Assembly (NCBI RefSeq): GCF_017744395.1
Contig: NZ_JAGIBI010000003.1
Coordinates: 434,001-498,000 of the forward strand
Length of the DNA: 64,000 nucleotides
Source: Herbaspirillum sp.
GTDB taxonomy: Bacteria; Pseudomonadota; Gammaproteobacteria; Burkholderiales; Burkholderiaceae_D
Direction of reading: 5' to 3'
Positions 1-8,893 of the stretch are shown piece after piece. Position 1 is the first letter of the stretch; each line of letters starts with the position of its first letter. Position numbers and translations under genes: made by a program. Under the pieces are notes generated by a model, which worked only from the letters and a program-made list of their open reading frames with translations, was not told where the DNA came from and did not search any database.

Positions 1-924
1 TATTCCGAGCGCGTGAAGAACCTGGCGCGCCTGTTGCGCACCACCATGCAATACACGATGGACGGCCAGGCCGAAAGCCGCGGCATACTGGGCAGCGCGA
101 GCTGGATGTGCGGCCAGCTCGGCGTGCTCATGCCCAAGCCCGATCCGCGCCCGACCATCACCGGCGTGCAGCAGAGCTTGCAGGCGGCCGTCATCGATAC
201 CTCGGCGCCGGTCAGCGTGGCGACCCAGCTGCGCCAACTGGCGCAGGCCGCGTACCAGGTGCGCGAACACCTGTCGCTGGACAACTGGCATGCGCTGGCC
301 AAGATGCCGGCCATGGTGCATGAGCGCATCGGCACGCCCGCCGCCACCCAGCAGGCGCTGGGCAATGTGATCGACGCCTGTTCCGGCCTGGCGGGCCACG
401 CGCTGGACGACATGACGCGCGACGCCGGCTGGCAATTCCTGATGGTGGGGCGCCATATCGAGCGCATGGTCAACATGGCCGCGCTGTTCGACAATTTCCT
501 GCGCCTGCCGCCGGCGCGCCAGACGGCGGCGCTGCCGTGGCTGCTGGAAGCGGCCAGCAGCATCGTCACCTACCGCGTGCGCTACCGGCGCACGCCGGAA
601 TGGTTGCCGGTGCTGCACCTGCTGGTGTTCGACCCCAGCAATCCGCACGGCATGGCTTACCAGTTCCGCATGCTGCGGCAATACCTGGCCGACATCGGGC
701 AGCAGCTGGGCATGCTGAGCATGACCATTCCCACGCACCTGGCCGGCCAACTGGAGGCGATGAGCCTGGCCGATTTCGCGCATGGGGCGCCCGCCGCGGA
801 AGAGGCCAATGCGCGCCTGGCGCAACTGATGCGCGACGCCGTCAGTTGCGGCTACATGCTCTCCGACGACCTGTCGCGCCATTACTTCACGCCGTTGACG
901 GCGCCGGTCAGCCAGGGGGTATGA
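1..924 (+). CDS. Alpha-E domain protein, 5' partial
   Basis: The reading frame is open from base 1, so the true start lies upstream; the GTG at 13 is only the first in-window candidate. About 307 residues are visible, mostly helical, with the family-like stretch GWQFLMVGRHIERM near the middle. Alpha-E proteins usually sit next to a circularly permuted ATP-grasp protein and a transglutaminase-like protein; the transglutaminase follows here after 1 bp, and the ATP-grasp partner would be expected just before the window. Their joint job is thought to be peptide bond formation or tailoring, but it is not settled. The family call is from recall of sequence style and context. Confidence 0.8.
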   Translation, partial: YSERVKNLARLLRTTMQYTMDGQAESRGILGSASWMCGQLGVLMPKPDPRPTITGVQQSLQAAVIDTSAPVSVATQLRQLAQAAYQVREHLSLDNWHALAKMPAMVHERIGTPAATQQALGNVIDACSGLAGHALDDMTRDAGWQFLMVGRHIERMVNMAALFDNFLRLPPARQTAALPWLLEAASSIVTYRVRYRRTPEWLPVLHLLVFDPSNPHGMAYQFRMLRQYLADIGQQLGMLSMTIPTHLAGQLEAMSLADFAHGAPAAEEANARLAQLMRDAVSCGYMLSDDLSRHYFTPLTAPVSQGV

Positions 925-925
925 G

Positions 926-1876
926 ATGACGGAAAAAGACGCCGCCGGGCGCATCATCTACCGGATCCACCACCAGACCACGTACCAGTATTCGCTGCCG
1001 GTGCGCCTGTCGCACCAGATGCTGCACCTGACGCCGCGCGAACTGGCCTGGCAGCGCTGCATCTCGCACCAGGTCGATATCCGGCCGGAGCCGCCGCTGG
1101 TGCGTACCTATGAAGACAATTTCGGCAACGTCATCAAGGCATTTTCGCTGGATGGCGACCATACCAGCCTGGATGTGGATGCCGAGTCATGGGTCGAACT
1201 GACGCCGCGCCTGCTGCCGGAAAACACGATCCCGTGGGAAGAGGCGTCGGCGCTGTTGGCGTACCAGGGGGCGCGCACTTTGTCGCCGGCGATGCTGGAT
1301 GCGTCCAACTTCCTGTTCGAGTCTTCCCATGTGCGCATCAAGCGCGAATTCATCCGCTATGCGGAGCAATGCTTCACGCCGGGCCTGCCGTTGCTGGAGG
1401 GAGTGCGTGCGCTGATGCTGCGCATCTTCGACGAGTTCGCTTTCGATCCCGCCGCCACCACGGTATCGACGCCGGTGACCGAGGTGTTCGCCAACCGGCG
1501 CGGCGTCTGCCAGGATTTCGCTCACCTGATGCTGTCCTGCCTGCGTTCGATCGGCCTCGCCGCGCGCTACGTCAGCGGCTACCTGCTGACCCAGCCGCCG
1601 CCGGGCCAGCTGCGCCTGATCGGGGCCGATGCCTCGCATGCCTGGGTGTCGGTGTATTGCCCGGGGCGGGACGGGGAAGCGGGCGTGTGGATCGATGCCG
1701 ATCCCACCAACGGCCTGTTCCCCGATACCAGCCACATCACGCTGGGGTGGGGGCGCGATTTCCTCGATGTGTCGCCGCTGCGCGGCGTACTGATCGGCGG
1801 CGGCCAGCAGCGCATGCGGGTCGCGGTGACGGTGATGCCGGGCGAGGAGGCGCAGGGGCTGCAATTCTCCGTCTGA
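926..1876 (+). CDS. Transglutaminase-like cysteine protease family protein
   Basis: 316 residues. The N-terminal part (about 10-100) matches the bacterial transglutaminase-like N-terminal beta domain (IYRIHHQTTYQYSLPV). The catalytic core shows a Cys-His-Asp set: C195 in RRGVCQDFAH, H238 in ASHAWVSVY and D259 in DADPTN. No signal peptide is seen, so it is probably cytoplasmic. It starts 1 bp after the alpha-E gene and is surely co-transcribed with it. Family members may act as proteases or amide-bond-forming enzymes; the substrate is unknown. The ATG at 926 is the only sensible start given the spacing. Confidence 0.88.
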   Translation: MTEKDAAGRIIYRIHHQTTYQYSLPVRLSHQMLHLTPRELAWQRCISHQVDIRPEPPLVRTYEDNFGNVIKAFSLDGDHTSLDVDAESWVELTPRLLPENTIPWEEASALLAYQGARTLSPAMLDASNFLFESSHVRIKREFIRYAEQCFTPGLPLLEGVRALMLRIFDEFAFDPAATTVSTPVTEVFANRRGVCQDFAHLMLSCLRSIGLAARYVSGYLLTQPPPGQLRLIGADASHAWVSVYCPGRDGEAGVWIDADPTNGLFPDTSHITLGWGRDFLDVSPLRGVLIGGGQQRMRVAVTVMPGEEAQGLQFSV

Positions 1877-1885
1877 AGGCGGCTG

Positions 1886-3940
1886 TCATGGCGTGCGGAT
1901 GTGATCGATCAGCGCGATGGTGGCCTCGTCCGGCGGCGGCGTCAGCAGGCTGACGATGACCATGGCCGCGATGCCGGCCGGCACGCCGAACACGCCGGCC
2001 GAGATCGGGGCGATGTGGAACCACTGGCCGCTGGCGTTGCCGCCGAAGGTCGGGTTGGTATGCAGCATGTAGTACACGCACATCAGGAAGCCGCACACGA
2101 TGCCGGCTACCGCGCCGGCCTGGTTGGCGCGCTTCCAGAACACCCCCAGCACCAGCGCCGGAAACAGCGTCGAGCCGGCCAGCGAGAAGGCTGCGCCGAC
2201 CATCGACAGGATGTCGCCGGGCTTGAGCGAGGCGGCATAGGCCGCCAGCAGCGCCACCACCAGCAACAGCAGCTTGGAGATGGTCACGCGCTTCTGGGTC
2301 GAGGCGCTGGGGTCGACCACCTTGTAGTAGATGTCGTGCGAGAGCGCATTGGAAATCGTCAGCAGCAGGCCGTCGGCGGTCGACAGCGCCGCCGCCAGGC
2401 CGCCGGCGGCGACCAGCCCGGAAATGAAGTAGGGCAGGCCGGCGATCTCGGGCATGGCCAGCACGATGATGTCGCCGTCCATCGAGATTTCGCCGAGCTG
2501 CACCAGGCCGTCGTGGTTGAGGTCGTTGATGCTGACCAGCGGGTTGACCTTGTCGATGTTGGCCCAGTAATAGACCCAGTCGGGCAGGTGGCTGTAGCTG
2601 CTGCCTACCAGCGAGGTGTAGATGTCGTATTTGACCAGCACCGTCAGCGCCGGCACCGAGAGGTAGATCAGCATGATGAAGAACAGCGTCCAGAACACCG
2701 ACTTGCGCGCCGACGATACGGTGGGCGTGGTGTAGTAGCGCATCAGGATGTGCGGCAGCGCGGCGGTGCCCAGCATCAGGCAGAACACCAGCGCGAGGAA
2801 GTTGTTGCGCTTGGTGTCGGAGCTTTCCCGCTCTTTCCCGTTGCCGCGGCCGGGGAAGGGCTCGGTCTGCGACACCGGCGGCTGCGCCCGCACCAGGTTG
2901 GCGGCGCGCGCATCGCTCCAGCGCCGCTCGGCTTCTTCCTCGCTCTTTGGATAGGACGACAGCGCGCGGCTGGCCGCCTTGATTTCCGCCAGCGACGCAT
3001 GCGTGTCGCGCTTGACCTCGTCGATGTGACGCTGCGCTTCCAGCCGTCCTTCTTCCCAGGAGCGGGGCAGGTTCTGCAGCTTGCGCTCGAGTTCGTCGGC
3101 GCGCGCCTGGAAGATCTTGCGGATTTCCTGTTCCTTGGGGTCGTCTTCGAGCTTGTGCTCGATCGCGTTGAGCTTGGGCAGCACCGCGCCGTAGGCCACC
3201 GGCGGCACAGGCACCGTGGTGTGCTTGGCCGATAGCCAGACCACCGGGATCAGGTAGGCGAACAGGATGATGATGTACTGCGCCACCTGGGTCCAGGTGA
3301 TGGCGCGCATGCCGCCGAGAAAGGAGCACACCAGGATGCTGGCCAGGCCCAGGAAGATGCCGATCGAGAAATCGATGCCGGTGAAGCGCGAGGTGATCAG
3401 GCCAACGCCATAGATCTGCGCCACCACATAGGTGAAGGAGATCAGGATGGTGGCGGCCACCGCGAGGATGCGGATCGGGGTGCCGCCGAACTTGCCGGGA
3501 TAGCGCGCGGCCAGGAAGTCGGCGATGGTGTATTGGCCGAACTTGCGCAAGTAGGGCGCGATCAGCAGCGCCACCAGGCAGTAGCCGCCGGTCCAGCCGA
3601 GGATGTAGGCCAGGCCGTCGAAGCCTTGCAGGTAGAGCCCGCCGGCCAGGCTGATGAAGGTGGCGGCGGAAATCCAGTCGGCGGCGGTGGCCATGCCGTT
3701 GAACAGCGGTGGCACGCGGCGCCCGGCGACATAGTATTCGGGTACGTCCGAGGTGCGGCAGACCACGCCGATGGCGGCGTACAGTCCGATGGTGACGAAC
3801 AGGAACAGGTAGCCGATCCAGGAACGCGGCATGCCCTCGTGTTCCAGGATCGCCAGCACGCACAGGAAGGCGATGAAGCCGATCGTGTAGAGCGAGTAGT
3901 AGCGGGTCAGCCGCCAGAAAAAGTCGCGGTTACTCTCCAT
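1886..3940 (-). CDS. Sodium:solute symporter, large subunit (ActP/VC_2705-like)
   Basis: 684-residue multi-spanning inner-membrane transporter of the SSS family. The N-terminal half carries typical SSS signatures (SDVPEYYVAGRRVPP, ADWISAATFISLAG, YTIADFLAARYP). A charged, helix-prone, soluble-looking insert of about 130 residues runs from roughly residue 242 to 375 between membrane segments, which makes the protein longer than a plain acetate permease (about 550). It overlaps the upstream DUF4212 gene by 11 bp, the arrangement of two-component symporters of the VC_2705 type. The solute cannot be read from sequence; acetate or another monocarboxylate is a reasonable guess. The two-component system upstream in the same operon likely controls it. 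Confidence 0.88.
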   Translation of the reverse strand: MESNRDFFWRLTRYYSLYTIGFIAFLCVLAILEHEGMPRSWIGYLFLFVTIGLYAAIGVVCRTSDVPEYYVAGRRVPPLFNGMATAADWISAATFISLAGGLYLQGFDGLAYILGWTGGYCLVALLIAPYLRKFGQYTIADFLAARYPGKFGGTPIRILAVAATILISFTYVVAQIYGVGLITSRFTGIDFSIGIFLGLASILVCSFLGGMRAITWTQVAQYIIILFAYLIPVVWLSAKHTTVPVPPVAYGAVLPKLNAIEHKLEDDPKEQEIRKIFQARADELERKLQNLPRSWEEGRLEAQRHIDEVKRDTHASLAEIKAASRALSSYPKSEEEAERRWSDARAANLVRAQPPVSQTEPFPGRGNGKERESSDTKRNNFLALVFCLMLGTAALPHILMRYYTTPTVSSARKSVFWTLFFIMLIYLSVPALTVLVKYDIYTSLVGSSYSHLPDWVYYWANIDKVNPLVSINDLNHDGLVQLGEISMDGDIIVLAMPEIAGLPYFISGLVAAGGLAAALSTADGLLLTISNALSHDIYYKVVDPSASTQKRVTISKLLLLVVALLAAYAASLKPGDILSMVGAAFSLAGSTLFPALVLGVFWKRANQAGAVAGIVCGFLMCVYYMLHTNPTFGGNASGQWFHIAPISAGVFGVPAGIAAMVIVSLLTPPPDEATIALIDHIRTP

Positions 3941-4214
3941 GTCCCTGCTCGCCGTGTACCAGTTGTTCGATGCGCTTCATGCGCCGGATGTAGATCACCA
4001 CGATGGCCAGGTAGATCAGCATCATGCCCTGGGCCGCCATGTAGAAAGAGATGGGCCAGCCGAACAGGTGGACCCGGTCCAGCTCGCGCGCGAAGAAGAT
4101 GAAGAAGAAGGTGGCCAGGAACCAGACGGCGAGCAGCACCGTGGTGTGCTTGCGGATCCTGTTCCAGTGGTTGCCGGCGTCGCCGGGGCCGTGATGAGAT
4201 GAGCCTTGGTCCAT
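3930..4214 (-). CDS. DUF4212 protein, sodium/solute symporter small subunit
   Basis: 94 residues with two hydrophobic helices (about 27-45 and 52-74) and the family-like stretch FFFIFFARELD followed by FGWPISFYMAAQG. Proteins of this type are encoded just upstream of SSS transporters and are taken to be their small subunit. The ATG at 4214 lies 1 bp after the stop codon of the sensor kinase gene, and its end overlaps the symporter start, so kinase, small subunit and transporter are translationally linked. A His/Gly-rich N-terminus (SSHHGPGDAGNH) and C-terminus are seen. Confidence 0.88.
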   Translation of the reverse strand: MDQGSSHHGPGDAGNHWNRIRKHTTVLLAVWFLATFFFIFFARELDRVHLFGWPISFYMAAQGMMLIYLAIVVIYIRRMKRIEQLVHGEQGHGE

Positions 4215-4215
4215 G

Positions 4216-5811
4216 TCAGCCGATGTCGTCGCTATTGTTGTTGATGTAGGGCGTGCGCGGCATCATGCGGAAGCTGACGCTGAACAGGCTGCCCGGGAAC
4301 CTGGGATCGCTGCTGCGCGGGTTGTTGGCGATGTCGACCTTGGCGTCATGCTGCTGGGCGATTTCGCGCACGATGGCCAGTCCCAGCCCGCTGCCGGTGC
4401 TGGAGGTGCCGAGGATGCGGTAGAAGCGCTCGAAGACGTTTTGCCGTTCCGCCGGCGGGATGCCGGGGCCGGTGTCTTCCACTTCCAGCACCGCCAGGCC
4501 GCCGCCCTCGTCGGTGCGCGCGCGCACCGTCACGCTGCCGCTGCCGTCGTGCGGGGTGTAGTGCAGCGCGTTGTCGAGCAGGTTGGAGAGCAGCTCGCGC
4601 AGCATCAGCGGATTGCCGTAGATCATGATCGGATGGCCGGGCTGTTCGAAACCCAGGTCGATGCGCTGGGTGAACGACATCGGCACCCAGTCCTGCACCA
4701 CCGTGCGCGCCAGCTCGGTCAGCTCGACCGGCGCCATGGCGCCGGCCTGCGAGCCCTGGTTCTCGGCGCGCGCCAGCGACAGCAGCTGGTTGACCAGGCG
4801 GGTGGCCGATTCGGAACTCTTGGCCAACTGCTCCAGCGAACGCCGCACGTCGACCTGGTCATCCTGGCGCAGCGCCAGTTCGGATTGCATGCGCATGCCG
4901 GCCAGCGGCGTCTTCATCTGGTGCGCGGCGTCGGCGATGAAGCGCTTCTGGATCGCGATGGTCTGCGACAGCCGTTCCAGCATGTCGTTGAGCGAGCGCA
5001 CCAGCGGCGAGATTTCTTCCGGCACCTGGCCCGAGTCGATCGGGCTGAGGTCGTCCGGACGGCGCGCGCGGATGCGCTGCTGCAGTTCCGACAGCGGCGA
5101 CAGGCCGCGCGAGAGCGCGAACCACACCAGCGCCAGCGCCACCGGCAGGATGATGAATTGCGGCAGGATCACGCCCTTGATGATTTCATTGGCGAGCTGG
5201 GCGCGCTTTTCCAGGGTTTCGCCAACCTGCACCGTGGCCAGCCGCGGCTCGCGCGAAGCGGCGCGTTGCGCGGCGCTGCGGCGCAGGTCGACCTGCACGT
5301 AGGCGATGCGCACGTCGCTGCCGTGCAGGATGTCGTTGCGGAACTGCACGGTGCCGACGTTCTGGCGGTCTTCTTCCGGCGGCGGCTGCGGCATGTCGAC
5401 GTCGCCTTCCACGTATTCCCCGTCCGGGCCGCTGATCTTGTAATAGATGTTGTCGATGTCGTCGGCGCGCAGCAGGTCGCGGGCGGAGACGGGCAGCTTC
5501 GCCACCACCTTTCCGTTGACTTCGGACACCTGCTGGGAGAGGACGGTGACGCTGTCCTCCAGCGCGCGGTCGAACGGCTGGTTGGCGATCGATTGCGCGA
5601 TCAGGTAGGTGATGGCGATGCTCATCGGCCACAGCAGCAGCAGCGGGGCCAGCATCCAGTCGAGGATCTCGCCGAACAGCGAGCGCTGGATGCGTTCCAC
5701 CGGCTGGGTGGCGATGGCGGCGCGGCGTTTCTTGCGCGGCGCAGGCTGGGATTCGCCGGCGGGCGGCGCGGCCTGTTCCGGCGGCGCGGAGGATGGATTA
5801 CGCTGCGGCAT
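4216..5811 (-). CDS. Sensor histidine kinase (TctE-like)
   Basis: 531 residues from the ATG at 5811 (a TTG 33 bp upstream is possible but less likely). Order: Pro/Ala-rich cytoplasmic N-tail, TM1 around residues 55-75, a periplasmic sensor region of about 140 residues, TM2 near 215-235, HAMP-like linker, HisKA with phospho-acceptor H297 in DAAHQMKTPLAG, then the ATPase domain with N box LSNLLDNALHYTP, G1 EDTGPGIPP, F box FERFYR and G2 GSGLGLAIV. It follows the response regulator in the operon and precedes the symporter genes, so it probably senses the transported solute or a related signal. Tricarboxylate-type TctE is the closest style; the ligand is unknown. Confidence 0.9.
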   Translation of the reverse strand: MPQRNPSSAPPEQAAPPAGESQPAPRKKRRAAIATQPVERIQRSLFGEILDWMLAPLLLLWPMSIAITYLIAQSIANQPFDRALEDSVTVLSQQVSEVNGKVVAKLPVSARDLLRADDIDNIYYKISGPDGEYVEGDVDMPQPPPEEDRQNVGTVQFRNDILHGSDVRIAYVQVDLRRSAAQRAASREPRLATVQVGETLEKRAQLANEIIKGVILPQFIILPVALALVWFALSRGLSPLSELQQRIRARRPDDLSPIDSGQVPEEISPLVRSLNDMLERLSQTIAIQKRFIADAAHQMKTPLAGMRMQSELALRQDDQVDVRRSLEQLAKSSESATRLVNQLLSLARAENQGSQAGAMAPVELTELARTVVQDWVPMSFTQRIDLGFEQPGHPIMIYGNPLMLRELLSNLLDNALHYTPHDGSGSVTVRARTDEGGGLAVLEVEDTGPGIPPAERQNVFERFYRILGTSSTGSGLGLAIVREIAQQHDAKVDIANNPRSSDPRFPGSLFSVSFRMMPRTPYINNNSDDIG

Positions 5812-5867
5812 GGTGGCGTGCCGCAGGGGATGGGCGCAAGGCAAGGCCGGCGCGGGGCGCCGGCGCC

Positions 5868-6569
5868 TCAGGCGGCGTTGCTGGCTGTGCCGGCTGCGGC
5901 TTCAGGGAGCTTTTCAAGGCAATAGCCCAGCCCGCGTACGGTAGCGATACGCACGCCGCCGACTTCGATTTTCTTGCGCAGGCGATGGACATAGACCTCG
6001 ATGGCATTGTTGCTGACTTCCTCTCCCCATTCGCACAGATGGTCCACCAGCTGTTCCTTGGAAACCAGCCGTCCCGTGCGTTGCAATAATACTTCCAGAA
6101 GGCCCAGTTCCCGCGCCGACAATTCCAGCATCTGTTCGCCGATGTAGGCGATGCGGCCGACCTGGTCGTATGAGAGCGGGCCGTGCTTGATCACGGTCGG
6201 GCCGCCGCCGGCGCCGCGCCGGGTCAGGGCGCGCACGCGGGCCTCCAGTTCGGACAGGGCGAACGGCTTGGCCATGTAGTCGTCGGCGCCCAGGTCAAGT
6301 CCTTGCACACGCTGCTCCACCGAATCGGCCGCCGTCAGGATCAGCACCGGCAGGCGCGAGTTGCGCGCGCGCAGGCGGCGCAGCACTTCCAGTCCGGACA
6401 TCTTGGGCAGGCCGAGATCCAGGATCAGCAGATCGAAATCCTGGGTCGAGAGGGCGGAGTCGGCTTCCAGTCCATTCTTGACGCAATCGGCGGCATATCC
6501 CGAATGGCGCAGGGAGCGCGTCAAGCCATCGGCCAGAACACTATCGTCTTCAGCTAGGAGGATGCGCAT
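5868..6569 (-). CDS. OmpR/TctD-family response regulator
   Basis: 233 residues. Receiver domain at 1-115 with acidic pair D8/D9, phospho-acceptor D51 in LLILDLGLPKMSG and K101-type lysine in YMAKPFAL; winged-helix DNA-binding domain at about 125-220 ending in VYVHRLRKKIE...VRGLGYCLE. First gene of the operon regulator-kinase-DUF4212-symporter, so it probably controls its own operon. The ATG at 6569 is preceded by a candidate promoter at 6639-6667. Family and role are confident; the DNA target is not known. Confidence 0.93.
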   Translation of the reverse strand: MRILLAEDDSVLADGLTRSLRHSGYAADCVKNGLEADSALSTQDFDLLILDLGLPKMSGLEVLRRLRARNSRLPVLILTAADSVEQRVQGLDLGADDYMAKPFALSELEARVRALTRRGAGGGPTVIKHGPLSYDQVGRIAYIGEQMLELSARELGLLEVLLQRTGRLVSKEQLVDHLCEWGEEVSNNAIEVYVHRLRKKIEVGGVRIATVRGLGYCLEKLPEAAAGTASNAA

Positions 6570-6638
6570 AGGAATCGATCAGAGAGGGGCCTCGTCTGAT
6601 TTGTCTCGTAATGTAGGATTATTGTGGTATTTTTACGC

Positions 6639-6667
6639 ATAATCTACTAATTCAATCGCCAATGCAA
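6639..6667 (-). promoter_or_regulatory. Candidate sigma70 promoter for the response regulator operon
   Basis: On the minus strand TTGCAT (6667-6662) is separated by 17 bp from GATTAT (6644-6639). The -35 matches 5/6 and the -10 4/6. Predicted start near 6632 gives a leader of about 60 nt before the ATG at 6569. Confidence 0.4.
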
Positions 6668-6894
6668 ATGAGGGCGGCGATTGTCTTGCATGCAAGCTCG
6701 CAATCCGGCCAACGGTTTTCGCAGGGTTTGCGATTTATCCGGAAAGCTTGCAGAAGATCAGAAAAAGGGCGCCGGCATCGTGCGACCATTCGCCGATGTC
6801 ACGACGCGGCAGATTGGCCCTTGAAATTGCCTGCATGGTCTCCATATTGTTCCTGGTTTGATCTTTTCCGTGCTGTTGTCCTAATTTTTGTTGT

Positions 6895-6900
6895 TATAAT
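6895..6900 (+). promoter_or_regulatory. -10 box for the small exported protein gene
   Basis: Perfect TATAAT 26 bp upstream of the ATG at 6927. The expected -35 position (around 6872-6877) reads GCTGTT, a weak match, so an activator may be needed or the call may be chance. Confidence 0.35.
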
Positions 6901-6926
6901 TTCTCGCATCTTTGCTGGAAAGTCTG

Positions 6927-7340
6927 ATGAAACGTTTGTGGGTTCTGTTGCTGATCTGTTTGCTCCCGGTGCAAGTATTTGCAGCGGTGCTGACTTATGC
7001 CAGCTCGGTTGCCGCAACCGATTTCTCGGCCCCGGTCCAGGCTGAGCTCAATGTCGCCGCCAAGCATCTTGGTGTCCATACTGCCAGCGTGGCCGATCAT
7101 GCGGCCGACGACCTGCGGCATGGCGCAGTTGCCGACAACGGCAGCGCCGATGACGACAGCAACGGCTACGCCGACAGCGGCGAAGACTTCTCTACCCATG
7201 CCGGTATCGGTGACGAGCCGATGCTGGTGCAATCCCTGGCGGTTTTGCCGGAAGCTTCGCGCCTGGCGCCCGCTCTTCGCAGCGACGACGCCAGCCAACC
7301 CCCGTTCCTCCCCCTCGCAGGCCGTCCTCCCCGGGCCTGA
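6927..7340 (+). CDS. Small exported acidic protein of unknown function
   Basis: 137 residues from the ATG at 6927, chosen over the upstream TTG because GGAAAG sits at a good spacing and the protein then begins with a clean Sec signal peptide (MKRLWVLLLICLLPVQVFA, cut likely after residue 19). The mature part is rich in Ala, Asp and His (HTASVADHAADDLRHG, then a run of Asp/Ser/Asn) with no cysteine. The layout recalls the small periplasmic proteins found beside metal-efflux genes such as CzcI, but no efflux genes are near and I do not assign a function. It is divergent from the two-component operon. Confidence 0.6.
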   Translation: MKRLWVLLLICLLPVQVFAAVLTYASSVAATDFSAPVQAELNVAAKHLGVHTASVADHAADDLRHGAVADNGSADDDSNGYADSGEDFSTHAGIGDEPMLVQSLAVLPEASRLAPALRSDDASQPPFLPLAGRPPRA

Positions 7341-7539
7341 TCCTGTCGCCTTGCGCGACATGCATCTGCCGCGTCCGCTGAACCGCTCCTGATACCTGTG
7401 GCTTTGCGTCCCGCGACGGCGATGCCTGTCCGCGCATGGCGCGTTCGCCGGCTTCGTCCGGTGCCGTTCGGGTACTCAACAGTTCAATCAATACGGAAGA
7501 TGTGACCGGTTCACATCAGATTCCATCTCAGGAGATAGC

Positions 7540-8490
7540 ATGAAAAAAGCATTTGTCGCGCTGATAGTGGCGGCGATGACATTGTCGGTCGGCATCACCA
7601 GCGTCGAAGCCAAGCGTCTTGGCGGCGGCGGTTCGTTCGGCAAACAGTCTTCGTCGGCCAGCCGCCAGGCGCAAAGCCCGGCCCCGATGCAGCAGAACCA
7701 AGCCGCTGCAGCCAAGCCGGCAGCACCGGCCGCGGCGCCTGCTGCCGCACCCAAGCCCAGCCCGTGGAAGGGCATTCTGGGCGGTGCACTGCTGGGCCTC
7801 GGCCTGGGCGCCTTGCTCTCGCATTTCGGCCTGGGCGGCGCGCTGGCCAGCATGATCAGCACCATCCTCACCGTGGCGCTGATCGCCATGGCGGCGATGT
7901 TCATCTATCGCATGTTCCGCCGCAAATCGGAAGCTTCGCAGCCGCGTCCGGCCTGGGCCGCAGCTAACGGCGGCCAGTCGGCCGACGCTGCCGCGACGCC
8001 GCAGATCGGTTCGATGCTGGAAGCCTCGCAGCCGTCCGCAGCATCGCAAGGCACTGGTTTCGGTGGTGGTTTCGGCGCCACCGAAGCGGCCCCTGCGTAT
8101 GGCATCCCGGCCGGTTTCGACACCGTCGGTTTCGTGCGCAACGCCAAGACCTATTTCATCCGCCTGCAAGCGGCATGGGACAAGGCCAACGTCAACGATA
8201 TCCGCGAATTCACCACGCCGGAAATGTTTGCCGAGCTGCGCCTGCAATTGCAGGAGCGCGGCGCTTCGCCCAACCAGACCGATGTGGTGTCGCTGGACGC
8301 GCAAGTGCTGGGCGTGGAAACCGTGGGCAACGACTACCTGGCCAGCGTGAAATTCTTCGGTTTCATTAAGGAAGACCCGAACAGTTCGCCGGCGCAGTTC
8401 GCCGAGATCTGGAACCTGTCCAAGCCGGTTGCCGGCCAGGGCGGCTGGGTGCTGGCGGGTATCCAGCAACTGGATCCGGTGTCGGCTTGA
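7540..8490 (+). CDS. Tim44-like domain protein
   Basis: 316 residues. N-terminal signal or anchor (1-22, ending SVEAKR), then a Gly/Ser stretch (GGGGSFGKQSSS), a Pro/Ala-rich linker, two hydrophobic Gly-rich segments (about 83-105 and 108-127), and a C-terminal Tim44-like domain (about 200-316) that begins FIRLQAAWDKANVNDIREF and ends AEIWNLSK...GWVLAGIQQL. Bacterial Tim44-domain proteins are inner-membrane proteins of uncertain role; the domain is known from mitochondrial import. Good start with GGAGA 8 bp before the ATG. It is alone, ending in a strong terminator at 8584. Confidence 0.85.
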   Translation: MKKAFVALIVAAMTLSVGITSVEAKRLGGGGSFGKQSSSASRQAQSPAPMQQNQAAAAKPAAPAAAPAAAPKPSPWKGILGGALLGLGLGALLSHFGLGGALASMISTILTVALIAMAAMFIYRMFRRKSEASQPRPAWAAANGGQSADAAATPQIGSMLEASQPSAASQGTGFGGGFGATEAAPAYGIPAGFDTVGFVRNAKTYFIRLQAAWDKANVNDIREFTTPEMFAELRLQLQERGASPNQTDVVSLDAQVLGVETVGNDYLASVKFFGFIKEDPNSSPAQFAEIWNLSKPVAGQGGWVLAGIQQLDPVSA

Positions 8491-8893
8491 ACCCGGTTTT
8501 AGCGTGAGCAAGCTCATGCATCAGTAGTAAAAGTTTGGCGCGGAAGGCGGCGGTTAGTGGATGAGCGTCGCCAGTCCGTTTTACCGCCGGCTCTGCCGGC
8601 GGTTTTTTTATTTGCATTCCACGCCAGTTGTCCCTGCCTTGCGGTTCCCCTTCGCCACGCTGCTTCGCTGTGTGACGGCATCCCTCCGGCCTCGCCATTG
8701 CGGCCAGCCGCCTTTGCATCATCTTCATCGCTTCCCCTCGCAAATTCCTACGCGCTGCCAAGCTGTTGTCCTATCGTCGCGCCGCTGTTCGCGGCCGCAT
8801 GATGGAGGACTCTGCGGGCAGCTTGTCGGTGTCGGATTACGATCCGCGCGGAGGTTGCCGCGCCTGTCTCAACCCTGAGCGAAGGAGGTTGTC
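8491..8893. other. Intergenic region between Tim44 gene and OsmC gene
   Basis: 403 bp. The first 120 bp hold the terminator of the Tim44 gene. The remaining stretch has short open frames without ribosome sites or recognisable protein sequence, and ends with the near-perfect Shine-Dalgarno AAGGAGG of the OsmC gene. I see no further gene. Confidence 0.55.
8584..8609 (+). terminator. Rho-independent terminator after the Tim44 gene
   Basis: CCGCCGGC / GCCGGCGG arms of 8 bp around a TCT loop, followed directly by seven T residues. Confidence 0.88.

Larger units (their letters stand above)
6570..6926. other. Divergent intergenic region
   Basis: 357 bp AT-richer than the genes around it, between the divergently transcribed response regulator and the small exported protein. 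It holds the candidate minus-strand promoter at 6639-6667 and a perfect TATAAT at 6895-6900 on the plus strand, 26 bp before the ATG at 6927, without a clear -35. No convincing gene was seen. Confidence 0.6.

Noticed and set aside
1737-3863. 708-residue open frame on the minus strand across the symporter gene
   Set aside because: Out of frame with the clearly recognised transporter; the product is Arg/Pro/His-rich nonsense typical of frame shadows.
8557-8802. 81-residue open frame after the Tim44 gene
   Set aside because: It runs through the terminator, has no ribosome site and shows no recognisable sequence.
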